From: SHLQ01 sp964196045
GTDB lineage: Bacteria; Actinomycetota; Acidimicrobiia; Acidimicrobiales; SHLQ01
Direction of reading: 5' to 3'
Length of the DNA stretch: 7,781 nt
NCBI GenBank assembly: GCA_964196045.1
Contig: CAXMRH010000260.1
Location: forward strand, 1-7,781
Below are positions 1 to 7,019 of the stretch, one piece after another; the first letter of the stretch is position 1; each line of letters opens with the position of its first letter. The notes under the pieces are model-generated. The model was not told the DNA's origin and searched no databases. It saw only the letters and a list, made by a program, of their open reading frames with translations. The position numbers and the translations under genes were made by a program.

Positions 1-78
1 CCGTGGCACCACGGTGAAATCGACGTAACATGCACCGACGGAATCGACGGTCTCGGGTCCGCCAGAGATCGACAATGA
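1..78 (+). CDS. C-terminal end of an unidentified gene (partial)
   Basis: An open frame enters from the left edge and ends at a TGA at 76-78. It gives 25 residues beginning PWHHGEIDVTC and ending SARDRQ. I do not recognise the family from so short a tail. Two things suggest it is real: its stop falls at the start of the strong ribosome site of the next gene, and it lies on the same strand directly before a c-type cytochrome. In many actinobacteria such a cytochrome sits beside Rieske and cytochrome b genes, so a cytochrome b or Rieske subunit is possible, but nothing visible in the tail proves that. Confidence 0.55.
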   Translation, partial: PWHHGEIDVTCTDGIDGLGSARDRQ

Positions 79-86
79 GGAGAGGG
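78..86 (+). promoter_or_regulatory. Strong Shine-Dalgarno site that fixes the TTG start of the cytochrome gene
   Basis: The purine run AGGAGAGGG is followed by five bases (TCCCG) and then TTG at 92. This near-ideal site and spacing support the unusual TTG start. The only nearby ATG (75-77) is in another frame and stops after six codons. The site overlaps the stop codon of the upstream frame, which suggests coupled translation. Confidence 0.75.
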
Positions 87-91
87 TCCCG

Positions 92-922
92 TTGACCGAA
101 ATTCCTGAACACCTTTTGAAGCGTTCGGCCGAACGGAAAGCCGCCCTGTCTGGGCAAGCTCCGGAAGCAGACGCCGATGCAGGGACTTCCGTCGAACCAG
201 CCGTGGCCGCAGCTACCCCTGCCCTCGCCGCTGCGGCGCTTCCCGAGGTAGCCCCCGAGCCGCCCGCTCGCGTCCCGCCATACGTCGAGGCCTACAAGGC
301 ACGAAAGAAGATGCCGTTCTGGATCATTCCGGTTCTGCTCACCTTGCCCGTGTGGGGAGCGATGTACGTCGGCACCCTCGAGCGCGTACCTCAGGGGCTG
401 ACCGGTCTGCTCGGTGAAGGCGAAGAGCTGTACGTGGAATCCGGGTGTTCTGGTTGCCATGGCGCCGAAGGCGGTGGCGGCATCGGTCCTGCCTTGTCGG
501 ACGGCGAAGTCCACGTGACGTTCACCTCGATCGAGGACCAGATCGTCTGGATCGCACAAGGTTCGGCTGTCGTCGGAACCGGCAACGTCTACAGTTCCGC
601 CGACTCTCCCCGGCCCCGAGCGGTCGCTGGCCAGATGCCTGGCTTCGGCGCTGGCAACTCGACGCAGCTCGACATGGAACAGCTGCTCGCGGTAGCGCTC
701 TACGAGCGAGCGGAGTTCGAACCGGACGAAGAGCTTGCACAGCGCGACCTGCTCCTCGCCGAACAGATGGACCTCCTGCTTGAGACCGGTGAACTGGCGG
801 CCGCCCTTTCCGCGGCCGGTATCAGCATGCACGACGTTCCCGAACCTGCAGGGCTAACGGCGGAGACGGTGGCGGAGTATCTCGCTCCAGCTCGCGCAGC
901 ACTTCCGGACAGCGAAGGCTGA
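92..922 (+). CDS. Membrane-anchored monohaem c-type cytochrome
   Basis: The 276-residue protein likely carries electrons on the outer face of the cytoplasmic membrane. It starts at TTG behind a strong ribosome site. Residues 1-73 form a charged, then Ala/Pro/Glu-rich tail without a signal peptide. A single membrane span follows (about 75-94, FWIIPVLLTLPVWGAMY). The haem site CSGCH is at 119-123 (Cys119, Cys122, His123), followed by a Gly-rich loop and IGPAL, as in class I cytochromes c. The likely axial methionine is Met182 in QMPGFG. The part after about 205 is acidic and helical, with no second haem motif. The topology is inferred as N-terminus inside, haem domain outside. The position after another same-strand gene fits a quinol-cytochrome c reductase or related respiratory operon, but the partner is cut off. 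An alternative complex III subunit or a stand-alone electron carrier is also possible. The cytochrome call is firm and the complex is not. Confidence 0.87.
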   Translation: MTEIPEHLLKRSAERKAALSGQAPEADADAGTSVEPAVAAATPALAAAALPEVAPEPPARVPPYVEAYKARKKMPFWIIPVLLTLPVWGAMYVGTLERVPQGLTGLLGEGEELYVESGCSGCHGAEGGGGIGPALSDGEVHVTFTSIEDQIVWIAQGSAVVGTGNVYSSADSPRPRAVAGQMPGFGAGNSTQLDMEQLLAVALYERAEFEPDEELAQRDLLLAEQMDLLLETGELAAALSAAGISMHDVPEPAGLTAETVAEYLAPARAALPDSEG

Positions 923-929
923 TCACATA

Positions 930-1355
930 ATGACCGCCACGTTGACCGCACGCGATGTGCGATCAACATGGATCGGTCCAAAGCGCGCTCTCCCTGCTGT
1001 CGCACTCGCCGGAGCGTGCGCTCTCGCGGCCCTCTCCCCTGTCGGCGAGGACGAGGGTCAGGTGTTGTGCCCCTATCGACTTGCGACCGGCGGATGGTGC
1101 CCGGGCTGCGGATGCACACGCGCACTCAGTGCGGCCATGCGTGCCGACCTCGGAGCGGCGGTTGCGCTGAATCCGCTCACGCTCCTGATCCTGGCGCAAG
1201 CAACGGTCATCAGCGGTTGGTTCCTCGCGGCCCCCTCGTCTGCGCGATCTTGGTGGCAACGAAACGACACCCGAGTGCTCCAGGTGAATCTCGTAGTCGC
1301 AGCTGTGCTGTGGGTCATGCGTATGGCAACGGGCGCCATCCCTCTCCCGTATTAA
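930..1355 (+). CDS. DUF2752 family small membrane protein
   Basis: The 141-residue protein matches the DUF2752 pattern: a CPYR box (Cys47), then WCPGCGCTRA (Cys57, Cys60, Cys62), then a short helix and the NPL motif (81-83) that opens a hydrophobic span. Predicted membrane segments are about 20-37, 80-100 and 117-133. The family's function is not established. The Cys-x-x-Cys-Gly-x-Thr-Arg core could bind a metal or act in redox chemistry, but that is inference. The gene starts 7 bases after the cytochrome stop, with GAAGG at 914-918 as a possible ribosome site, so the two are likely co-transcribed. Cys62 replaces the Met or other residue often seen in the GCGxTRA position, giving one extra cysteine. 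The family call is good and the role is unknown. Confidence 0.82.
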   Translation: MTATLTARDVRSTWIGPKRALPAVALAGACALAALSPVGEDEGQVLCPYRLATGGWCPGCGCTRALSAAMRADLGAAVALNPLTLLILAQATVISGWFLAAPSSARSWWQRNDTRVLQVNLVVAAVLWVMRMATGAIPLPY

Positions 1356-1505
1356 CCAGCTGTCACAATCCGTCGCTGCGCTCCTCGATGCTCGGCTGCT
1401 GCGCCCGAGGTGGCGACAGGTCGTTCGTCCCTCACTCCCTCCCGAGCTGGCGTCTTTTCGTGCGTATACAGGCGTTCGTGGGTCTGGCCGATGGCCTGTG
1501 AACCG

Positions 1506-1527
1506 AAAAGGGGCCTGACCCCTTTTT
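1506..1527 (+). terminator. Possible intrinsic terminator, usable in both directions
   Basis: An eight-base stem AAAAGGGG/CCCCTTTT closes a five-base loop CCTGA, and the T run continues to 1527. On the + strand this has the form of a factor-independent terminator for the cytochrome-DUF2752 transcript. On the - strand the same stem also ends in TTTT, so it could stop readthrough from the M16 side. It lies about 150 bases after the DUF2752 stop. The same bases are one copy of the repeat described next, so the terminator role may be a by-product of the repeat. Confidence 0.5.
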
Positions 1528-1549
1528 GGAGAGAGGGGTCAGGCCCCTT
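1508..1549. repeat. Perfect 15-base inverted repeat made of two facing copies of GGGGTCAGGCCCC
   Basis: The left arm AAGGGGCCTGACCCC (1508-1522) is the exact reverse complement of the right arm GGGGTCAGGCCCCTT (1535-1549), with 12 bases between. The inner bases TTTT (1523-1526) and GAGA (1531-1534) can add four A-T or G-T pairs in RNA, leaving a TGGA loop, so the transcript could form a stem of about 19 pairs. Each 13-mer is itself an imperfect palindrome (GGGG, TCAGG, CCCC). The design resembles REP/BIME elements, in which palindromic units occur as facing pairs between genes. From memory, this 13-mer core is seen scattered in many environmental bacterial genomes; I could not check that here. 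Confidence 0.8.
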
Positions 1550-1598
1550 CGTTCCAAATCGTTGAATTTCCAAGGGAGTCGGCTCCCCAGTGACCCAT

Positions 1599-1620
1599 AG
1601 GGGTCAGGCCCCTTCTTTCC
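1599..1620 (+). repeat. Third, directly repeated copy of the GGGGTCAGGCCCC unit
   Basis: This copy matches 1534-1555 at 21 of 22 bases (the single difference is T1616 against G1551), so the repeated unit extends past the palindrome into CTTCNTTCC. It is offset 65 bases from its twin. The spacer contains a small hairpin GGGAG-TCGG-CTCCC (1574-1587). Copy number and matching flanks point to duplication of a defined element, not chance GC richness. Confidence 0.8.
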
Positions 1621-1681
1621 CGCACAGCGAGCAAGAACGCTTCGCCGGATCTCGACCGCAAGCCCCGACGTGTCATCGTCA

Positions 1682-1744
1682 GCTCCGGAGGGACGGAGGA
1701 GCGGGAGTACCGCTAGGGAGCCGCATCGGCGAAGCCGAGTGCGG
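1682..1744. repeat. Chain of three GC-rich hairpins beside the 3' end of the M16 gene
   Basis: Three adjacent stems are visible: GCTCC (1682-1686) with GGAGC (1698-1702); GCGG (1701-1704) with CCGC (1710-1713), sharing two bases with the first; and CCGCA plus CGGC (1721-1730) with GCCG plus TGCGG (1734-1744), closed by a GAA loop with a small internal bulge. The last stem begins five bases after the M16 stop codon in its direction of transcription. It has no T run on either strand, so a classic intrinsic terminator is unlikely. It may protect the transcript 3' end, assist Rho-type termination, or belong to the same repeat cluster. Confidence 0.5.
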
Positions 1745-1748
1745 AGTG

Positions 1749-4631
1749 TTAACGCGTGTTTCGGATGTCGATGCGGTTGGAGTCGGTCACCGCGGACACC
1801 AAAAAGTCGGTCACATCGTCGAGCGTGAACCGATCAAGCGCCTGAAGCTGCGTCGTGCGATCGAGAACGCGGTCTGCGGGTTGATATGCCTCATCGAACA
1901 GTGCCTCGATGATGAAGCCGTTGCTGATGAATCCGTACTCCGAGCGAAGAATCGAGATCGCCTCATCGAAGTCGGCCTGGGTGAGTGATCCGGAACGAAG
2001 CTCGTCGAGCTCTACCGAGACGGTGTCGGCGATCTCATCGATTCGCCCGGGATCGCCATCAACCGAGATGAGGACCTCTATCTCGTTGCCGGGTTCGCTG
2101 AACTCGATCTGAGCAGAGCCGCCATACGTGGCGCCAAGTTGCTCTCGAACGACCGTGAAGAGACGGTCGTTCAGAATCGACGCCGCCACTTGGGCCAGTA
2201 CCCGATTCGAGATCGATTCGTCGGCCTCCCCGACCGACAGCAACCTGAACGAACCACCCGATGTTCCCGATCCCACAGCCAGACGCTCGCTCACGACGCC
2301 TGGCAAGGGTGGTTGCGCGGGATCGTCGTCATTCGTGGCGTCCGGAAGGGAACCGATCCATGTCCGGGCCAGGTCGATCACCACGCCAGGATCGACGTCG
2401 CCGACAACGACGATGACGTGCTCGTCGAGCGAGCCGAAGCGTGCATCCCAGATCCGTTTTGCGACGGTGGGAGTTAATACGTCGAGCTGTGCGGGCGTAG
2501 CAACCGCGGCCAATGCACCACCTCCGGTCCGAGCGTCCGAAACCGCGATGTTCGCAGCTGTTCCTGAGTCGAGTGCGGCTCGCTCCACCGCATCACGGGC
2601 GAATTCAAGCTGTTGAGAAAAGGGCACATCGTCGACCCGCGGGCTGATGAGTGAGAGATGCAGCAGTTCGAACAAGGCCTCGACATCTCGCGTGGAGGAC
2701 GCCCCGGAGAATCCTTCACTGAAGTCGGCCACGTAGGGCGACAGGGCCACCTCGAGATCAGCCAAGTACCGGCGAACCTGGATTGGATCCCACGGCCCCA
2801 GCCCACTCGATGCGACAGCGGAGATTGCAGCGCCAGCGATCGGCCCATCATCGTCCGACAGCATGGACCGCCCGCCGGGAGACTCCGAGACGAGAACAAC
2901 CTGCTCTTCGGAGATGTCTGATTCGGAGAACAAGACCCTGGTCCCATTGCCGAAGACGAGCTCGAATCCGTTGTTCTTGTCGAGCGCCTTGCGCTCGACT
3001 TCCTCCACGGGGTTCGGAGACTCGACCAAGACATCGATCTCTTCGACGTCGTCATCGAACTGATCGACGACGGCCTGTGCTGCCCGTTGGACTCCTGCCA
3101 GGTGCTCTTCACGATCACCGACACGCGTGGCATCCGGGCCAACGACGATGACGATGGGCGCAGCGGTAGTAAGCATCCATCCGTAGTGGTTGTTGACCGC
3201 AGCAAGACCGAGCTCATCGAGAATCTCGATGACCATGTCCACTGAATCGTCGACCGATTGGATGTCGCCACCGCCGATGAAGTGGTTGACCAGCCCGTTC
3301 GCAAAGTCGCTGTCCTGTGTGGTTCCGGACTGTGCGAGGCGCTGCTCCTGCGATGACCGAATGACGGCTGTCGCCCGATCGAGCTCTGACTGTGTGAAGG
3401 GGTTCTGAATGCTGCCCTGGAGTTCTGTCATGAACTCCTCTGTTCCGGCCTCGAGGTCGTCCGCATCCACGTTGAAGCCCAAGTACACGAGGTCTCGCGC
3501 ATAGGAAAACCAACCGCCTCCAGCCCTTCGAAGATTCAATCGACCCGAGTCAACGCCCTCGTTCAGTCTGCTATCGATCATCAACCCCAGGATGATCTCG
3601 GTGAGCTGGAGTTCGTTTCCGCCTCGCGTGTTGAGATCCCACGTCCTCAAAGGGATGTCGACACTCACAAATGAATCACCGAAGCTCGGCTCGACAACGA
3701 GCTCGATGTACGGCTCAGTCCTCAATTCGAAATCGGACGTTTCCGGAGCGGGGACGAGCGCCCCCCGTGGTTGCAGCGAAGAGAATCGATCGATGATCTC
3801 CTCTTCGAGCGAGTCGAGGCTTCTGTCGCCTACCGCGACGATCGCCATGTTGTCTGGCCGGTACCACGTGTCATAGAAGGCGCGTAGGTCCTGATCCGTT
3901 AGCGAGTTCACCGTCTCCGGGGTGCCGGAGACGCTGACGCCTTCGTACGGCGTTCCGAGGTAATACGCCTGCTCGAACGCGACGTTGATGAGTCCGTCGC
4001 CGGATTCGTCACGCAGGCGCAGCTCTTCTCTCACCACAGGGGCTTCGTTTGCCGTCTCGACCGGGTCGATCGTCGCCGCCGACGCCCATTCGACCAGGAC
4101 GTCGAACGCAATGTCGACATTGTCATCATCGTCGGTGACCGCGATCTGGTAAACGGTTTCGGTATCTGACGTGTAGGCGTTGAAGTCGGGACCGATCTCC
4201 GCACCGATGCTTCTGAGTGCGTCGTCGAGCGTGTTGCCTGGAAACTTGGAGGTGCCGTTGAACATCATGTGTTCGAGGAAGTGCGCAGCCCCCGTCCCAC
4301 GAGGATCCTCGTTGACACCACCCGCAGCTACAGCCAGCCGGAGCGAGACCGCGTTACCAGGGCTGCCATTGCTCCGGACGTAGTACGTCAACCCGTTCTC
4401 GAGCACGCCAATACGGACATCCTCATCGATCCCAAGCGGCGTTGGGTCGGGCTGTGGCTCGTCGAAGGAGACGACACCGACGTCGCCACCGTCTGGCGGG
4501 GAGATCGTGTCTTCTGATCCGGCAAGCGTCGTGGTCGACGGTTCCGCTGCATCGCCGTCCGGCTCATCTGGATCGGACGTACACGCGACGGCCAGGAGCG
4601 CTGCGAGCGCTGTAATCGCGACGATCTTCAT
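1749..4631 (-). CDS. Secreted lipoprotein M16 family zinc metallopeptidase, PqqL-like, two-halved
   Basis: The 960-residue protein probably degrades peptides or small proteins outside the cytoplasm. I start it at the ATG at 4631, giving MKIVAITALAALLAVAC, a lipoprotein signal with the lipobox LAVAC and lipidated Cys17. A TTG 18 bases upstream would only add MVERPG. An acidic Asp/Pro/Ser/Thr-rich linker (18-70) precedes the first M16 domain (about 74-215). The inverted zinc motif HFLEH is at 117-121, with Glu120 the catalytic base, and the third ligand lies in NEAPVVREE (195-203). FPGNTLDDAL and DFNAYTSDTETVY (149-161) match the PqqL subgroup. The first M16 C-domain spans about 240-430. The second half (about 550-955) lacks any HxxEH and is non-catalytic, as usual in this family. 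It keeps the REQLGATYGG motif (829-838), whose Arg/Tyr help bind substrate. Length fits two-domain-pair M16 proteins. It follows hemL by 60 bases on the same strand. Its substrate is unknown. Confidence 0.9.
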   Translation of the reverse strand: MKIVAITALAALLAVACTSDPDEPDGDAAEPSTTTLAGSEDTISPPDGGDVGVVSFDEPQPDPTPLGIDEDVRIGVLENGLTYYVRSNGSPGNAVSLRLAVAAGGVNEDPRGTGAAHFLEHMMFNGTSKFPGNTLDDALRSIGAEIGPDFNAYTSDTETVYQIAVTDDDDNVDIAFDVLVEWASAATIDPVETANEAPVVREELRLRDESGDGLINVAFEQAYYLGTPYEGVSVSGTPETVNSLTDQDLRAFYDTWYRPDNMAIVAVGDRSLDSLEEEIIDRFSSLQPRGALVPAPETSDFELRTEPYIELVVEPSFGDSFVSVDIPLRTWDLNTRGGNELQLTEIILGLMIDSRLNEGVDSGRLNLRRAGGGWFSYARDLVYLGFNVDADDLEAGTEEFMTELQGSIQNPFTQSELDRATAVIRSSQEQRLAQSGTTQDSDFANGLVNHFIGGGDIQSVDDSVDMVIEILDELGLAAVNNHYGWMLTTAAPIVIVVGPDATRVGDREEHLAGVQRAAQAVVDQFDDDVEEIDVLVESPNPVEEVERKALDKNNGFELVFGNGTRVLFSESDISEEQVVLVSESPGGRSMLSDDDGPIAGAAISAVASSGLGPWDPIQVRRYLADLEVALSPYVADFSEGFSGASSTRDVEALFELLHLSLISPRVDDVPFSQQLEFARDAVERAALDSGTAANIAVSDARTGGGALAAVATPAQLDVLTPTVAKRIWDARFGSLDEHVIVVVGDVDPGVVIDLARTWIGSLPDATNDDDPAQPPLPGVVSERLAVGSGTSGGSFRLLSVGEADESISNRVLAQVAASILNDRLFTVVREQLGATYGGSAQIEFSEPGNEIEVLISVDGDPGRIDEIADTVSVELDELRSGSLTQADFDEAISILRSEYGFISNGFIIEALFDEAYQPADRVLDRTTQLQALDRFTLDDVTDFLVSAVTDSNRIDIRNTR

Positions 4632-4691
4632 ACCAGGTCGTTCCACCAACCGTCACAGTATCGACACTTCACGCCATGAAGGTCGCGAGCG

Positions 4692-5966
4692 TCAGGCGAT
4701 TGCGCGTGCAGCATCCGCCATGATCTCAAGCGTCTCGTCCACGACCGAATCTGCGTGGGCCAGACCGGGGAACAAGATCTCGTAGGGGCCCGGAGCGAGG
4801 GCAACACCTCGGTTCAAGGCTTCATGGAAGAACTGTGCGTATATCCCGTTCTCGGCAAGTTCTTTGACTTCGTCGAAGTTCGTCGGCGCGGTGTCGCCGA
4901 AGAACAGCCCGACTAGTGGTCCGAGTTGAGGCACGATCGCGGCAATACCCGCGTCGGAGAAGGCCGCCCGCATACCGTTCGCGAGTCGAGTCGCAATGCG
5001 CTCCAACTCGACGTACGCAGCTGCATCGAGAAGCTCGAGCGTTGCAAGCCCAGCTGCGGTAGCAAGGGGATTACCGGAGAGCGTTCCGCCCTGGTAGACC
5101 CCACCGAGGGGCGAGACGTGACCCATGATCTCGCGGCTAGCTCCGTAACACCCGACAGGGAGGCCCCCGCCGATGACCTTCCCGAAAGCCCAGATGTCTG
5201 GCTGAACACCAAACCACTCTGTAGCTCCACCGGTCGCCAAACGGAAGCCGGTGATGACCTCATCGAACAGAAGCATGGCCCCAGCGGCATCACAGGCAGC
5301 ACGAAGCCCGCGAAGGAAGTCCTCGCTCGGTGGCACCAAACCCATGTTGGCGGCGACCGGTTCGACGGCGACAACTGCGACAGTCTCGTCGATCTCCGGT
5401 ACGACGTTGAACGGAGCAACGATCGTGTCGGCGACTGCCCCGAGGGGAACTCCGTCGCACCCCGATAGGCCCTGGTTGGCAATCCCCGACCCACCTGCAG
5501 CAAGAAGTGAGTCGGTATGTCCGTGGTAACACCCTGCGAACTTGATGACCGTGTCTCGTCTGGTCGCGCCCCTAGCGAGACGAATCGCCGACATGGTCGC
5601 TTCGGTTCCAGACGAGGTCAGCCGCAACATCTCCATCCCGGGAACGCGGCCTGTGATCTCTTCAGCGAGCTCGACTTCGCCCAGAGTCGGAGCCCCAAAC
5701 GTCGTACCTTTGACCGCCGCAGCCGTGACGGCTTCGATCACCTTCGGGTGCGCATGCCCGAGGATTCCAGGTCCATAACTCTGGACGTAGTCGATGTAGC
5801 GCTTGCCCTCCACGTCGTACACGTATGGGCCCTCGCCGCGTTCGACGGCGTAGGGGGTTCCGCCAACGGAGCGGAAGGATCGAACTGGCGAGTTCACGCC
5901 CCCAGGCATGACGAGTTTGCCTCGCTCGAAGAGCGACTCGTTCGTGTGGGTTGTGATCTGCGTCAT
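4692..5966 (-). CDS. hemL: Glutamate-1-semialdehyde 2,1-aminomutase
   Basis: This cytoplasmic PLP enzyme moves the amino group of glutamate-1-semialdehyde to make 5-aminolevulinate, the last step of the C5 route into tetrapyrroles. The 424-residue length is normal for the family. Visible signatures in order are PGGVNSPVRSF (21-31), SSGTEA (118-123), GCYHGH (145-150), VEPVAANMG (201-209; EPVAGNMG is more usual), DEVITGFR (235-242), FGKVIGGGLPVG (261-272) with Lys263 as the PLP lysine, and YQGGTLSGNP (291-300). The ATG overlaps the hemB stop in an ATGA (5963-5966), and there is no strong ribosome site before it. Translation is therefore probably coupled to hemB. The combination of motifs separates it from other class III aminotransferases such as HemL-like or ornithine enzymes. 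Confidence 0.97.
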   Translation of the reverse strand: MTQITTHTNESLFERGKLVMPGGVNSPVRSFRSVGGTPYAVERGEGPYVYDVEGKRYIDYVQSYGPGILGHAHPKVIEAVTAAAVKGTTFGAPTLGEVELAEEITGRVPGMEMLRLTSSGTEATMSAIRLARGATRRDTVIKFAGCYHGHTDSLLAAGGSGIANQGLSGCDGVPLGAVADTIVAPFNVVPEIDETVAVVAVEPVAANMGLVPPSEDFLRGLRAACDAAGAMLLFDEVITGFRLATGGATEWFGVQPDIWAFGKVIGGGLPVGCYGASREIMGHVSPLGGVYQGGTLSGNPLATAAGLATLELLDAAAYVELERIATRLANGMRAAFSDAGIAAIVPQLGPLVGLFFGDTAPTNFDEVKELAENGIYAQFFHEALNRGVALAPGPYEILFPGLAHADSVVDETLEIMADAARAIA

Positions 5967-7009
5967 GGTGTGAGCTCGGGGGTCGGTGGGTCGATTGCGC
6001 GTTGTGGGGCTTGAAGGGCTGGATGGGCTGCGGCGAGCGACTCGGCGATCGAACGCGCCAGATATGTCACGATCAAATCGGCCCCCGCTCGTTTGATACT
6101 GATGAGGGATTCGAGGGCTGCAGCGTCGCCGTCGATCCAGCCGTTTGCTTCAGCTGCTTTGAGCATCGCGTACTCGCCGGACACGTGATACGCAGCGATC
6201 GGGACGTCGGTCTCCAGTCGGGCGCGCAGGATGATATCGAGATACGGGATAGCCGGCTTGACCATCACCATGTCGGCTCCCTCGGCCAGATCGAGGCGGA
6301 TCTCGTTCATGGCTTCTCGGCCGTTTCGCGGGTCCTGCTGGTAGCCCTTTCTGTGTCCGCCATCGGCGATCGTCACATCGACGGCATCCCGAAACGGACC
6401 ATAGAAGGACGATGCGTACTTGGCGGCGTAAGCCAGAATCGCCGCGTCGTGGTGACCCGCGACGTCCAGCGCGTTTCGGATGGCAGCGACCTGCCCGTCC
6501 ATCATCCCCGACGGTGCAATGACATCAGCTCCGGCCACAGCTTGCGCAACGGCAATCCGGCGATAGAGCTCGAGGGTCGCATCATTGTCGACCGAGCCGT
6601 GTCCATCGAGAATCCCGCAGTGGCCGTGCTCGGTGTACTCATCGACGCACAGATCAGCGATCAACACGATCGAGTCCCCGAACCTCTCCCGCGCTGCCCG
6701 GAGCATCACCTGAATGATGCCCTCGCTGTCCCACGCGCCCGAGCCTTCAGCGTCCTTCTCGAGAGGAACACCAAAGAAGATCACCGCCGCGACCCCGAGC
6801 TGGCGAAGTTCTTCGATCTCCTCCAATGCCGACTCAAGGGTGTGTTGCATGACGCCAGGGAGCGAGGTGATCTCTTGGGGCGAATCGATCCCCTCCCGAA
6901 CGAAGATCGGAGCGATCAGATCAGAGGCCGAGAGGGTAGTCTCGGCGACGATCCTACGCAGCGCTGGTGTGCGGCGGAGGCGACGAAGACGTTGCTGCGG
7001 AAACGACAT
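5963..7009 (-). CDS. hemB: Delta-aminolevulinic acid dehydratase (porphobilinogen synthase)
   Basis: This cytoplasmic enzyme condenses two 5-aminolevulinate molecules, the product of the adjacent hemL, into porphobilinogen. With the ATG at 7009 the protein is 348 residues. It opens MSFPQQRLRRLRRTP, a normal HemB beginning. An ATG at 7054 would add 15 atypical residues and run into the upstream gene. The two Schiff-base lysines are Lys197 (YAAKYASSFYGPFRDA) and Lys251 (MVMVKPAIPYLDII). The metal-site stretch DLCVDEYTEHGHCG (119-132) has Cys121, Asp123 and Cys131 where the classical zinc enzymes have three cysteines. The same Cys-x-Asp...Cys arrangement is found in mycobacterial HemB, so it is lineage-typical and the metal dependence cannot be read from it alone. 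The gene starts 10 bases after the HAD stop and overlaps hemL by four bases. Confidence 0.97.
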   Translation of the reverse strand: MSFPQQRLRRLRRTPALRRIVAETTLSASDLIAPIFVREGIDSPQEITSLPGVMQHTLESALEEIEELRQLGVAAVIFFGVPLEKDAEGSGAWDSEGIIQVMLRAARERFGDSIVLIADLCVDEYTEHGHCGILDGHGSVDNDATLELYRRIAVAQAVAGADVIAPSGMMDGQVAAIRNALDVAGHHDAAILAYAAKYASSFYGPFRDAVDVTIADGGHRKGYQQDPRNGREAMNEIRLDLAEGADMVMVKPAIPYLDIILRARLETDVPIAAYHVSGEYAMLKAAEANGWIDGDAAALESLISIKRAGADLIVTYLARSIAESLAAAHPALQAPQRAIDPPTPELTP

Positions 7010-7019
7010 GATGTCGACT

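Larger units (their letters stand above)
1356..1748. other. Non-coding, hairpin-rich region between convergent gene blocks
   Basis: These 393 bases lie between the stop of the DUF2752 gene and the stop of the M16 peptidase gene on the other strand. The open frames that cross it show no recognisable domain. The region holds a modest stem near its left end (GTCGC 1372-1376 with GCGAC 1413-1417, enclosing CTCGG 1391-1395 with CCGAG 1405-1409). It then has a cluster of three palindromic repeat copies (1506-1620) and a chain of GC-rich hairpins (1682-1744). I see no tRNA and no gene remnant that I can name. Confidence 0.7.

Noticed and set aside
968..1501. A 177-codon frame on the + strand overlapping the DUF2752 gene and running into the intergenic region
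   Set aside because: It overlaps a gene with family motifs, is Arg/Ser/Cys-rich and has no recognisable domain.
1506..1620. Possible CRISPR array
   Set aside because: Only three short units in mixed orientation with unequal spacers (12 and about 50 bases) and no cas genes.
1590..1988. A 132-codon frame on the + strand covering the hairpin chain and the 3' end of the M16 gene
   Set aside because: Most of it is antisense to conserved M16 sequence and the rest is hairpin-forming non-coding DNA.
4632..4649. Upstream TTG start for the M16 gene
   Set aside because: It would put MVERPG before a complete lipoprotein signal that begins at the ATG at 4631, and it has no better ribosome site.
4632..4691. 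Possible promoter or terminator between hemL and the M16 gene
   Set aside because: I found no -35/-10 pair with acceptable spacing and no stem with a T run, so neither can be supported.
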